The position numbers and the translations under genes were made by a program. DNA of 64,000 nt from Saxidomus purpurata (lineage: Eukaryota > Mollusca > Bivalvia > Venerida > Veneridae): the NCBI GenBank assembly GCA_022818135.1, contig JAFMSR010000014.1, positions 38,505,252 through 38,569,251 on the forward strand, given 5' to 3'. This document shows positions 44,598 to 53,737 of this stretch, piece by piece (position 1 is the stretch's first letter; every line of letters begins with the position of its first letter). Under the pieces are notes generated by a model, which worked only from the letters and a program-made list of their open reading frames with translations, had not been told where the DNA came from and did not search any database.

Positions 44598-44660
44598 TAT
44601 AAACCCTCATTGAATGTCACTATTCCCAAGAGTCAGAAATAAGGACTGCAAATTTGCAGA
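44598..44660 (-). repeat. Second, downstream copy of the SGNH ORF C-terminus
   Basis: Minus-strand NLSANLQSLFLTLGNSDIQ then stop is a diverged duplicate of the end of the SGNH ORF (NLSANLQSIILSLRNRDSH then stop, 44758-44825). The copies are about 155 bp apart and in the same orientation. Between them the frame reads AIVFGFAEFLY, unrelated to the ORF. Confidence 0.7.
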
Positions 44661-44757
44661 CAAGTTGTAGAGGAACTCAGCAAATCCAAACACTATTGCA
44701 AACAAATCCTGTTAAAACAGGCACATTTTGGGCGTATAAGCACGCAACTTCAAACCC

Positions 44758-45366
44758 TTAATGACTGTCCCTATTCCTGAGAGACAGAATTATAGACTGC
44801 AAATTTGCAGACAAGTTATTGGGAAACACATCATTTCCTAATGTTGTTAAATGAACACCATCTGACTGAAATAGTTTGTCATTGACAGTGCGCAGATCAA
44901 AGTGCTTGATATAAAAACCACCATGGTGGCAGACCAGTGAAGCCCCATGATTATTCAAAAGGATTCTTGACCGGTTCATGGCTCTACTGTTGGCAGAGTA
45001 CCTCCAGCTTGTTCGAGGCAAAATTTCCGACCAGACAAGCTTAACACCAGGCCATTGTTCAATGATATTGTGTATGAGGCTGTCTATACCCGATCGCATT
45101 CTGTGTAATGGAGTTAATCCTAAATCATTACCACCACAATGGATTAGAATAAGGTCTGGAGAATCTCCTACACAAGATAAAGCTTTTATTTTTCTATCAA
45201 GATTCATTAGGGTAAGACCACTATATTCTTGCCACCATATGTTCACTGAAAGTCCTTCCAGGCCCAGATGTATTCCACTTGCACTCTGACGCGCCGCACA
45301 AAATGCATGCTGAATGATGGAGGAACCAACGCACCACACCTGAACAGGAGCCACATCTAAAATCAC
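44758..45366 (-). CDS. SGNH hydrolase-like ORF of the YR retrotransposon
   Basis: An intact frame of 202 residues. Block I is VWCVGSSII (Ser15/Ser16), block II includes EYSGLTL (Gly51), block III is LIHCGGND (Asn80), and block V is QSDGVHLT (Asp169, His172), so every SGNH signature residue can be placed. The GSS in place of GDS is common in transposon-borne members. No signal peptide. The ORF begins 60 bp after the recombinase stop and is the last gene of the element. The family comprises Ser esterases and acetylhydrolases; the role in YR elements is unknown. Retention of an open frame while pol and the recombinase are broken is notable but may be chance. Confidence 0.8.
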   Translation of the reverse strand: MILDVAPVQVWCVGSSIIQHAFCAARQSASGIHLGLEGLSVNIWWQEYSGLTLMNLDRKIKALSCVGDSPDLILIHCGGNDLGLTPLHRMRSGIDSLIHNIIEQWPGVKLVWSEILPRTSWRYSANSRAMNRSRILLNNHGASLVCHHGGFYIKHFDLRTVNDKLFQSDGVHLTTLGNDVFPNNLSANLQSIILSLRNRDSH

Positions 45367-45426
45367 TTGGTTTGTGTTAGTATGTGTGAAATTATATTAA
45401 CAGTTTTTGAAATTACCAGGGATAAA

Positions 45427-46119
45427 CTAAAACAGTTCAGGCATGCAGAAGACTGAGGAACGCACATAGGATTTGTAAGCATCTGAACTCCACCTGCCTG
45501 CCAATTTAATATTGTCACATGACCAACCCATTTCTGCAGCAGCCGAAGATGTATGACCTACAGATCGGCCCTTGCTAACTGCAAGTTCACCGACCCTGAA
45601 GAAACCAAAAAAAGCTAAAGTATATGCAGCAGAAAACATCAGAGTTTCATACTTGTTGGTACACGTCACTGGCAACTTTGTTACAAGCTGCCTCAGGATG
45701 GACGGGGTAACAGGCAACCGGGTGTCAGAATTACCTGTCAGTGTCCGCCTTGACCCTTCCAAAACCTTCTTGATTAAAAAATGCTTAGTGACGTCATCAA
45801 CAGCTTGAATTTTGCAATTAAAACTGATGGCGTTAATGTACGCCCTGACTGACCGATAAGCTAAACCTTGCAGAGACAAATAGGCAATAAAGTGAATTAC
45901 ATGGTCAAGTCGAGGAGGCCAGATTTCGTTCAAAGAGTACAAGCATCGAAATGCCTGAAAACGGTCTAAGCCAACTTTGTATGTATTCGTTGTATTTGTT
46001 GCCTGAAAAGACCTTATGAGTCTGCAAGCCTCGCTTTGGATAGAACTGATAGTAATTCTTGAGGCACTCTCTCCGGACACACTTCTGCATCTGGGACTAA
46101 TTCTCTGAAGCGCTGCCAC
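45427..46119 (-). pseudogene. Tyrosine recombinase with internal deletion
   Basis: A 230-codon frame. The N-terminal SAM-like part includes WPPRLDHVIHFIAYLSLQG and YRSVRAYINAISF. The catalytic domain starts AYTLAFFGFFRVGELAV with the first catalytic Arg (R175). It then jumps from KG to SVGHTSSAAAEMGWS and ends IKLAGRWSSDAYKSYVR with the nucleophile Y218. The segment holding the catalytic Lys/beta-hairpin and the His-x-x-Arg box (about 100 residues in relatives) is missing, with the junction near 45565-45572; the deletion kept the frame. Recombination activity is not expected. Its 5' end overlaps pol by about 105 bp in another frame. Confidence 0.8.
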
Positions 46120-47876
46120 TGCCGACGAGAAATGGAATCAGCAATTGAATTGGTTTGAGATGAAATATGCACCGCTCGAAACACTATATTATGCCTCATT
46201 GTTAAAAGAACCAGTTGTCTTACTAGGGCCATCGTCCTTTTGGACTTGCATGTTTGCTTATTTAGAACAGTGACCAAGGCCTCGTTGTCAATATTCATAA
46301 GTATTCTCTTATTCTGAAAGTTAAAGCCCCACAGCATGAATGCCAGCAAAACTGGGACCATTTCTAAAAAAGTTATGTCCCTGAGTAAATCAGTGCCTGC
46401 CCATGACGAGGGCCACCCAACGTAACACCATTTCCCAGAAAAATAACAACCACAACCTAAATTCTCAGACCCCGCACTATCAGTGTACAACTGCAGTGTA
46501 TCAGAGTGATGCCAAATTTGCTCTGGTATATATGTCACCCCATTAAACTCTTCTAAAAAATGCAACCACATGAGGAAGTCCTCCTTCATTGGTTGAGAAA
46601 TTCTTATTTTATGATGAGAACGTGTTACGCCAACCATCTTGTCATAAAAGCGACGAAGGAAGGCCCGACCCGACCTTATCGCCTTTGAAAAAAAGCTTAA
46701 CATACCAACTACTGACTCTAGTTCAGCCAATGAAATTTTTTTCTGTCGTAGAACCTGCAACAGAAGCTTCTTTAAACCATCAACTTTATGTTGTGGGATG
46801 CGAATAAGCATATGATCTGAATCCAGTTCTAAACCAAGAAAAACCATGACAGTTGTAGGCCCTACAGACTTATCTTCGGCAAGTGGTACCTTGAGATCAC
46901 TACAAATACTCTCAAAACAATCAACTAATTTAGTGCATTCATTAGTACCCTGCTTTCCGGCAAAGATGAAATCGTCTAAGAAATGATCAAGGCTTTGCAA
47001 CTTAGATTTTGAGGCGACCAGCCAATGAAGGAATGTTGAAAACTTTTCAAACAAATTACAAGACACACTGCAACCCATAGGAAGACATTAATCAATATAA
47101 ACTTTCCCATTTAACTGAAAACCTAGCGAGTGAAAATCCCCTGGGTAAATGGGTAAAAGCCTAAATGCTGATTTTATATCTCTTTTTGCCATAAGAGTTG
47201 ATTTACCTAAACTGAATATCATATCTGCGACTTTGTCAAAGGATGTGTATTGTACTGATGAAAACTTCTCATCTATGCCATCATTTATGCTTGAACCTGT
47301 GGGGTATGATAAGTGCGTAATCAAGCGCCAGCCTCCATCAGCCTTAGGTACCACTCCAATGGGAGAAATCTTTAAGTTTGCTATAGGTGCATTGTTAAAA
47401 GGGCCAGCAATTCTACCTAGGTCTACTTCTTTGTTTACCTTTTCTTGAATACTTTCTGGATTTTCAAATGCAGATTTAAGGTTTTTTGACACAGAGGCCA
47501 GTCTTGGTCCCGTATAGTGCAACTTAAAACCATTACTGAAACCATTTAACAATCCGATAGCGATCTCTTTTTTGGGATAACCTTCTTAAACTGTGCCTAA
47601 AACTGAACAATCAATTGGTGTGTGGCCTAGGTCCCATAAACCTGCTGGAGCTGGTTGTAGGGGCCCGGGGTCTGTAAATTGGTCTTTGTTGCATTCCCTG
47701 GGTAACAGAAGACTGCATGAAAGAAGGGCGATAGGGCTGTGACCGTGGCTGATAGCATTGTAGTTGCTGGTGGGGGCCACCACAGTTAAGGCAAGCATGT
47801 AAGTATGGACACTGATACTTTGCACACACTCCTTTGAAGTTATAATTGTAACATTTTTTTGTACTTTTGGGTTCAT
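46014..47876 (-). pseudogene. Reverse transcriptase-RNase H (YR type) with two in-frame stops
   Basis: One reading frame from about 47876 to 46014 is broken only by TAA at 47586-47588 and TAA at 47088-47090. RT motifs: LHYTGPRLASVSKNLKSA, ISPIGVVPKADGGWRLI, MAKRDIKSAFRLLPIYP, then after the second stop CLPMGCSVSCNLFEKFS, LDHFLDDFIFAG (catalytic DD) and VFLGLELDS. RNase H: LQLYTDSAGSENLGCG, DITFLEMVPVLLAF, MNIDNEALVTVLNK and NSIADSISR, matching the D-E-D-D set. Both stops are single-codon lesions. The frame overlaps gag at its start and the recombinase at its end. Confidence 0.85.
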
Positions 47877-48418
47877 AACCCGTAACAGTATGAGCTGAAC
47901 CAGCCATAAAGAGCAGCCAAAACTCTGTGTCTACTTCAGACCACTTCATTGAAGGATTAAATGCCATTCTGACCCGAAACTGTTCATCATAGGAACGCCA
48001 TCCAAGGCCACCATGTCGTTTCTGGCCAAGGCGAATTGTGTGCATGTATTTAAAAATTTCTTGAGTACGGTCAGAGTGAGCTGACAGGTAGACGGAACTA
48101 TACACTAAAAATGCATCAGTCCAAGATTCAATAGTTAAGACCTTTTTATGAGTCTGTTGTGGTTTTAGAATCAACTCGCCAGTTGGACTCATAACAACAG
48201 CACTACCGGCCCCGGTCTCAGTGGGTGAGTTAGAATGCAAGACACAGGCAAGGTCAATATACTGACCACCAATTATTTTAGACCTCACTGAGGCGGGTGT
48301 ACTGATCCCAAGCTCAGAATAAATGCTAAGTGTATTTTGATTATTAACAAGGTCACCGTCGTTAGTGCCAATAATACCTTTGTTGAGGTCATCGTCAAGG
48401 TTGATGACTATATATAAT
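47611..48418 (-). CDS. gag-like protein with CCCH/CCHC zinc fingers
   Basis: The frame is open from just after a TAA at about 48418, without an early ATG; the first start-like codons are GTG (48286-48288) and GTC/ATC. Upstream residues include NLDDDLNKGIIGTNDGDL and SIYSELGISTPASVRSK. The core has TIESWTDAFLVYSSVYLS, KYMHTIRLGQKRHGGLGW and MKWSEVDTEFWLLFM. The end has zinc-binding CYNYNFKGVCAKYQCPYLH (CCCH) and ACLNCGGPHQQLQC (knuckle-like), then a Pro/Arg/Gln-rich tail. It is expected to bind element RNA. The lack of an ATG suggests a lost start codon or start upstream by another route. Confidence 0.75.
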
Positions 48419-48430
48419 TAAACATTGAGG

Positions 48431-49898
48431 CCAGTCCGAATAGCCACACCGTGCCGATAACTCCTCAGATGGTTGAAAAATTTGTCAATTGTATCAAAGT
48501 ACAAAAACGGTCCTTTCAACACATATGCATAGATTGCGAAACAGAACTGACTCAATTTAGTATTCATGTTCAATTATTACTTCCCTTTGCAGCACTGCAA
48601 TTACCAATCAGTTTTACTATTTTATTAAATCAAGCTACCCGCCTGTCATACAAGCGATAAACATGTGCAATATGACAAAGACCCAGACATGTACTTAAAA
48701 ACATCAAAGTGTTCGACAGAAAAAACGAGAAAATTAATGAATTATAGCAAATCCTGTGGCCTCGCAAAAAGGCGCCAAATCTGGACAAAGGAATCCACCA
48801 ATTTCCAAGTCTCCAGAGCTCCTTGGAATTGCTTTCACATAACACTACAACGAACGATATCTAAATGTTTCCTAAAATCACCAAGAAGTATTCTTAAAAG
48901 CCAGTTACGGCATAAAATTGATAGATTTTACTTTATAAATATTCCTTTGTAAAACAAAGAACTCGGTCGAGCGTGTGATTTGCTATCCGTTATTTTTGCA
49001 AACAAGAACCACTAAATATTTGCAGGTTACACAGTACATGTATCAATATTTAAAACCGCCTCCCAATAACGAACAGCTATCCTATAGCAATAGCTGCTAA
49101 TATTATAAATATAGATTCACTGATAAGCACTGACCACAGCAACCGTTACTAGTCGTACAGTATCCCTTGTACTACCTTATCACTTCACTACCCTTCCTAC
49201 ACCAAAACACCAAAGAAACACATACAGACCACATTCCTGCCATGTATACCCTAACACATGTAAATATTATTTCAGATACTATAAAACATAAATTGAACAG
49301 ATTGTTTGCTTTTGTCTTTGCAATCTGTATATCATTTTGAAATATGAGCTATTAACAGTTGACAGAAAAAAAGGCTCTAATTAACAGGATAAGGATAAAT
49401 GTTTACAATTTAAATAATGAAAGCTGAACCAGTGTCAAAGAGGACATTATTTGGTGCACTCATAGCGCAATGGTAGGGCATCCGCCTTAGGATCGGAATA
49501 TTTTCTGTTCGATCCGCACTAGTGCTGTAATGGTAGTGTCCTTTGGCATTACACCGTTATGTCTTCCTCTTTTTGCGGTTGATTCCATCTGGATTTATTC
49601 TTGAGAGCAATTAATATAAGTTATCAAAACTTGCAGTCAAGAATAAACGAATTAGTCTAAAGAAATCCTTATATAAACAGAAATGTTTTGCGTTTGACAT
49701 GCACTTAATTCTTACATGTTACCTTTCCGACCACCGTAGATCATGAAGAAACTGCTTAGTCTTGCTCTTTTGTCAAATAAATTGTCAGTGAGCATCTCTT
49801 TCAACAATAAATAGTACCATTTAAATCTAATGATGGACAAGCTTATTTGAGAAATTGGGCAAAACAAGTGTTAATTATTGTTTTATTATTATTTACAG
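48431..49898. other. AT-rich stretch between the YR element and a host exon
   Basis: The first part (48431-48660) may still be 5' non-coding sequence of the YR element. Several frames of about 70-95 codons lack motifs. A tRNA-like sequence lies at 49455-49530. Confidence 0.45.
49455..49530 (+). repeat. tRNA-like sequence, probably a SINE head or tRNA pseudogene
   Basis: ATAGCGCAATGGTAGGGCATC is an A-box-like segment, followed by CCGCCTTAGGATCGG (anticodon-arm-like) and CTGTTCGATCC (B box). The anticodon stem has a mismatch and the acceptor and T arms do not pair well, so a functional tRNA is unlikely. Confidence 0.5.
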
Positions 49899-50060
49899 GG
49901 TGTAACCTCATCAGATCCTGGTGATATATACACCGCAATCCCACATAGAATAATCGTTTACAAAAGAGATCCAGACAAAGTTTTCACATGCTGTAGTGAC
50001 AAGTTGCTGCATATAATTGAAAAACGCATAAATAAAGACACTATTGCCACACCAAAATAG
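49899..50060 (+). CDS. Probable terminal exon of an unrecognised host gene
   Basis: A strong acceptor (TTTTATTATTATTTACAG) is followed by 53 open codons, GVTSSDPGDIYTAIPHRI to CCSDKLLHIIEKR and KDTIATPK, then TAG at 50058-50060. Composition and low stop density relative to the flanks support coding. Upstream exons lie outside what I can recognise. No domain is recognised. Confidence 0.45.
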   Translation, partial: GVTSSDPGDIYTAIPHRIIVYKRDPDKVFTCCSDKLLHIIEKRINKDTIATPK

Positions 50061-50067
50061 AGTCAAC

Positions 50068-51990
50068 AAGAGCTGTCAGTAGGACAGCGCGCTCGACTTT
50101 TAATAGTGCTTGCCAATAAAACAAAACTTTAACAAGGATCTGTATAAACAAGGGCCAAACGTAACAAGATATTAAGTCAAGAGTTCAATAACTTAAATGT
50201 TTGATATCCCTGAATACTACAGCAAAGTTGTAGATTAATACTTCAAGTGGTAAATGATATATGTACATGACAGTGTCAATTGCACACATGACTTTAACTA
50301 GGAATTTCTAAAAAACAAATCAAGAAACATTTTCACAGAGTTTTCTTATCTTTCTTACAGATAGGTGTCATGATGGTAAATAAGTATTCCAACTTCACAG
50401 TAATATCTTAAATGGTTAAGTCGACAAAAATGAAAATTTATCCGAGTTTCTAAGTCGAAAAGGGCCACAATTCAAATAAACTCCTTGACAGAGTTACCTT
50501 CTTCTGCCTATGTTTGGGGATCATGATTGTAAACAAGTATTCTAACTTTCAAAGTTATATCTCAAACAAAAAAGTGGACTGGTACGAAACACTTAACCGA
50601 GTTTCTAAGTCGATAAAGAGCCTTAATTTAAAATAAAATCCTTGTCAGGGTTACCTTCTCTTGCCTACAGATGGGAGTAATGATGCAAACAAGTATTCCA
50701 ACTTTCAAAGCAATATCTCAAAGGGATAAGTCAATAAGTGAAATTTGCCCCAATTCAATGTAATTTCTAAGTCAAAAAGAGGCACAAGACAAATTTTGAT
50801 GCAAAGCATCAAAGGCGCTGCGCATGTTTTTGAAACATGATTTAAAGGAATCAGTGTCATTTTAGAATATCAGTAAACAACCTATCAACGGGAAAAACCA
50901 AATACATTATGTTATATGTAACTGTTATCATAATAAGTAAAAAACCACATTTACTACAGTTTAACCAAAAAATAAACGAATCATAAAACAACCTTCCGTA
51001 TAATGGTACGATAACGCCCATTAAACAAGGCTACAGCTCGTGGTCAGTAGACGCTTTTCGACGCAGACGAAACCCACGTGATTTATTTTGTCTTTACTAT
51101 TGGTCAGTTGTTAGCGAAGCTTTACATAACTTTCATTGAGACCCCATGTATCGCATAGTTAGGTGAACGGTCTTATTTATAATGCCTACATTTTACTTTA
51201 GTATGTAGTAATTAAAATGGGTTTTCATTAATTATTCACGTTGACAACATATGTATTTAAACTTCAAAATGTTTAGAGAAAGCAAAACAACTATCGAGAC
51301 GTTTTTTCTGAACTTTGATGAATCTGGCCGTAGGGTCCGTAAACAAAGCAATAAAAAAACCGTAACCTTCAAGTTTGTGGAAAAGTTATTAAATATCCTA
51401 TGAATATGTCAAAAGTTTTGAATTAACGGTCGAAGACGTATGCATCTGGTATAGTATTGTTTGTAATCAGTTAATACTATTTATTTATTCATTATAGGGA
51501 GTTTGTTCAAACATAATACGTAGTTTTTAATTACAATAATAATGTTGACTGCTCCCTATTCGATTATGCAACCCCATGGTACAAAATTAAAACCTATTCA
51601 ATACTGGCACTGTGCTTCCGCACAGCGCCAATAATTCTGACAAAAACCTTTTCAGAGTTTTGTTCTCTTGTCTGTGGATGGAAGTAATGATGGTAAATTT
51701 CTGGTTAGTTTCAAAGTGACATCTGTAATGGTTTTGAAATAAAGTGGGGTGGTACAAAAAACTTAGTCGAAAAAGGGCCAAAATTCTGACAAAAACCTTG
51801 ACAGAGTTATGTACTCTTGACTGTTGATGGAGGTTATGATGGTAAACAAGCATGGTAAGTTTCAAAGCAATACCTCAAATGACTTTGGAATAAAGTGGGG
51901 TGGTACGAAAAACTTAACCAAGGTGTGACACAAACGCATACTTGCACGCCAACGCCGAGGCGAGTAGGATAGCTCCTCTTTTCTTCGAAA
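50068..51990 (+). mobile_element. HINE-like repeat (CAAGAGCTGTC family), split in two by about 0.75 kb
   Basis: The 5' end CAAGAGCTGTCAGTAGGACA is followed by GCGCGCTCGACTTTT. Core units of about 165-190 bp with CTTGACAGAGTTACCTTCT and TGGTACGAAACACTTAACC run to about 50800. Similar units resume at about 51640 (TTGACAGAGTTATGTACTC, GGTGGTACGAAAAACTTAACC), and the 3' end has CGCCAACGCCGAGGCGAG then TCTTCGAAAAGTCGAGCTT, whose GTCGAGC inverts the 5' GCTCGAC. The interruption starts with TTGATGCAAAGCATCAAAGG, itself a repeat word also seen at 23600. Confidence 0.55.
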
Positions 51991-52289
51991 AGTCGAGCTT
52001 AAAAGTGAAAAACCTGAAATCCAAGTTATCATTTGAAGAACTACAATTCACAGGTACGCGGTGTGGGCAAGGACCCTTATCCCCAGAGGCCCCTCTTCAA
52101 CCCTGGTACCCAATATACTATTTTTTTTTATTCACAATAAACTTGATTGTTTTGTTTTGATATATCAGTATATGGGGTACCATATTTAAGTCTCGAACGA
52201 GGATGGTGGACCCAAAAAGCACATAAACAAACAAAAAGCCATCTTTTTACCAAGCGAAAGCGGACATCTCTATTCAACGGCATATCTAC

Positions 52290-52799
52290 GGCCCTCCCGG
52301 CGATCCTATACAGCGAAGGTATATTGTGTCTTGACCCGTACTTAGCTATGCTTACATACTGGGCAACGCCATTGCAAAATGGGATTTCGCCAAGCTAAAT
52401 GTTATTCGGGCGTCAAATGAAAAGTACACTGCCTCAAGCTCCTGTAAAGCTTGAGAAAAAATCGATAAATTGAAAAGCGTTACAAAAAAAGAAGGAAATT
52501 ACCGTACTTACTACAAAGAAAATTACAATACGGCCAGACGCGCTCGGTACCTTTCCAAGTTTAAGCCAGGGGATGGGGTATATGTTAAAGACTTGGGCAT
52601 TGAGGGTCGAGTTTTAACGGAAGATTCACGACCAATATCTTTTTGTGTAGAGACACCAAAAAGTACAGTCTCGCGCAATCGCAGGCATTTCTTTAAACTA
52701 AACAAAGAGGTGCATTTTGATATTCCTGTCACTGAGTGCCTGCAAACAGTGTTTAACAATAAATCAGGCTCTCAACTGTCTCAGAATGAAAACTGTTAA
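52290..52799 (+). pseudogene. Gypsy integrase C-terminal remnant
   Basis: The frame with AMLTYWATPLQNGISPS, then a stop and MLFGRQMKSTLP, is the end of the integrase core. The frame 52470-52799 has ARYLSKFKPGDGVYVKDLG, GRVLTEDSRPISFCVETPK and VSRNRRHFFKLNKE, the SH3-like C-terminal domain of K02A2.6-type (Mag-lineage) Gypsy integrases. At least two frame changes or stops. The catalytic DDE part is absent. Confidence 0.75.
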
Positions 52800-53032
52800 A
52801 ATGCTGAAAGTTCAAATGGTTAAATCAATTTTAAGTTAACAAAGTACGGGAGTATTTCCGTTTAATTTAGATCGTTTAAATTCAGGATTGTTTCATAATT
52901 ACAATAATTAAAGAGAAAGTGATTTAATTTAGCTTGTGTCATAAATATCACAGTGTTATTTGCACATGACATTTTTTATATTTCTGTAAGTAATAAACAG
53001 ATCAATTAATTTTAGTTCATCTAGGAACAGTG

Positions 53033-53160
53033 ATGTTACAGACAAACCCCGAGTTTATGGGGTGTTGCAGTTACGCTTGTATCACGTATTAAAGATATAA
53101 AGCTTACAAGTGTTATTAATATACGGCCATCATGATATAATATGGTGTCAGAAGTGAACA
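53033..53160 (+). promoter_or_regulatory. Possible Gypsy LTR end and primer-binding site
   Basis: A segment starts TGTTACAGACAAACCCC and runs to ATGATATAATA; directly after it lies TGGTGTCAGAAGTG (53141-53154), a primer-binding-site-like sequence of the sort seen in Gypsy elements of this lineage. It sits between an integrase tail and a gag, as an LTR would. No second LTR copy was found for comparison, so the limits are inferred. Confidence 0.4.
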
Positions 53161-53368
53161 CCATGGACTTACATTAGATTGTAAAAGAAATAAGATAAAA
53201 ATGGACATGCATGTACATTAAATTGTAAATAAAGTGAAACTTGGAGTTACAGTCAATTGTGTTAAAACATAAAACATGGACTTACATTAAATTGTAAAAC
53301 AAAACAAAAAAGAAAAGAAAACTAGAGAAGGGCAACTTGGAAATATTAATTTCTAAAAAAGTTAACAT

Positions 53369-53530
53369 TAAAGTGACATTATGCGCATCTTACTGCACAA
53401 AGTGTATTTTTGTGGACAGTGTAATAAAAGCAATTTTCGGTTGCTGTGCATTTATATGTGTTAAATTAATGATAATTAATGATAATGCCGCATTAGTATT
53501 TGAAGTTGGTGCTTGAGAAAATGAAACAAT
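53369..53530 (+). mobile_element. Truncated copy of the TTAA-bordered MITE
   Basis: TTAAAGTGACATTATGCGC to TTAGTATTTGAAGTTGGTGC matches 41919-42055, with a small duplication (AATGATAATTAATGATAATG). The right end is missing. Confidence 0.7.
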
Positions 53531-53737
53531 TTCAAATATTTTAATCCAAAGAAAAACGTTATTCATGAGCGTGCCAAATTTCATTCACGTCGACAACTTC
53601 AGGAAGAATCAGTTGAATCCTTTATAAAAGCTTTGTATTAACTTTCCGAGAACTGTGCTTTCTCAGTAGAAACAAAAAAATGAACAAATAAGGGACAAAC
53701 TTGTAATTGGAATATAAGATACAAATTTATTAGAAAA

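Larger units (their letters stand above)
44598..48418 (-). mobile_element. Tyrosine-recombinase retrotransposon with SGNH hydrolase (Ngaro-like)
   Basis: Minus-strand order: gag with zinc fingers, RT/RNase H, tyrosine recombinase, SGNH hydrolase. There is no aspartic protease or DDE integrase, as expected for YR elements. Lesions: two in-frame stops in pol and an internal deletion in the recombinase; gag and the SGNH ORF are open. Split direct repeats or inverted terminal repeats typical of these elements were not found, so the outer limits are approximate. Confidence 0.85.

Noticed and set aside
45572..47448. Plus-strand ORFs at 45572-45808, 46589-46807 and 47149-47448
   Set aside because: They are antisense to the clear YR recombinase and RT frames and show no motifs of their own.
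49455..49530. Functional tRNA gene (TAG-type anticodon loop)
   Set aside because: A mismatch in the anticodon stem and poor acceptor/T-arm pairing; better explained as a SINE head or pseudogene.
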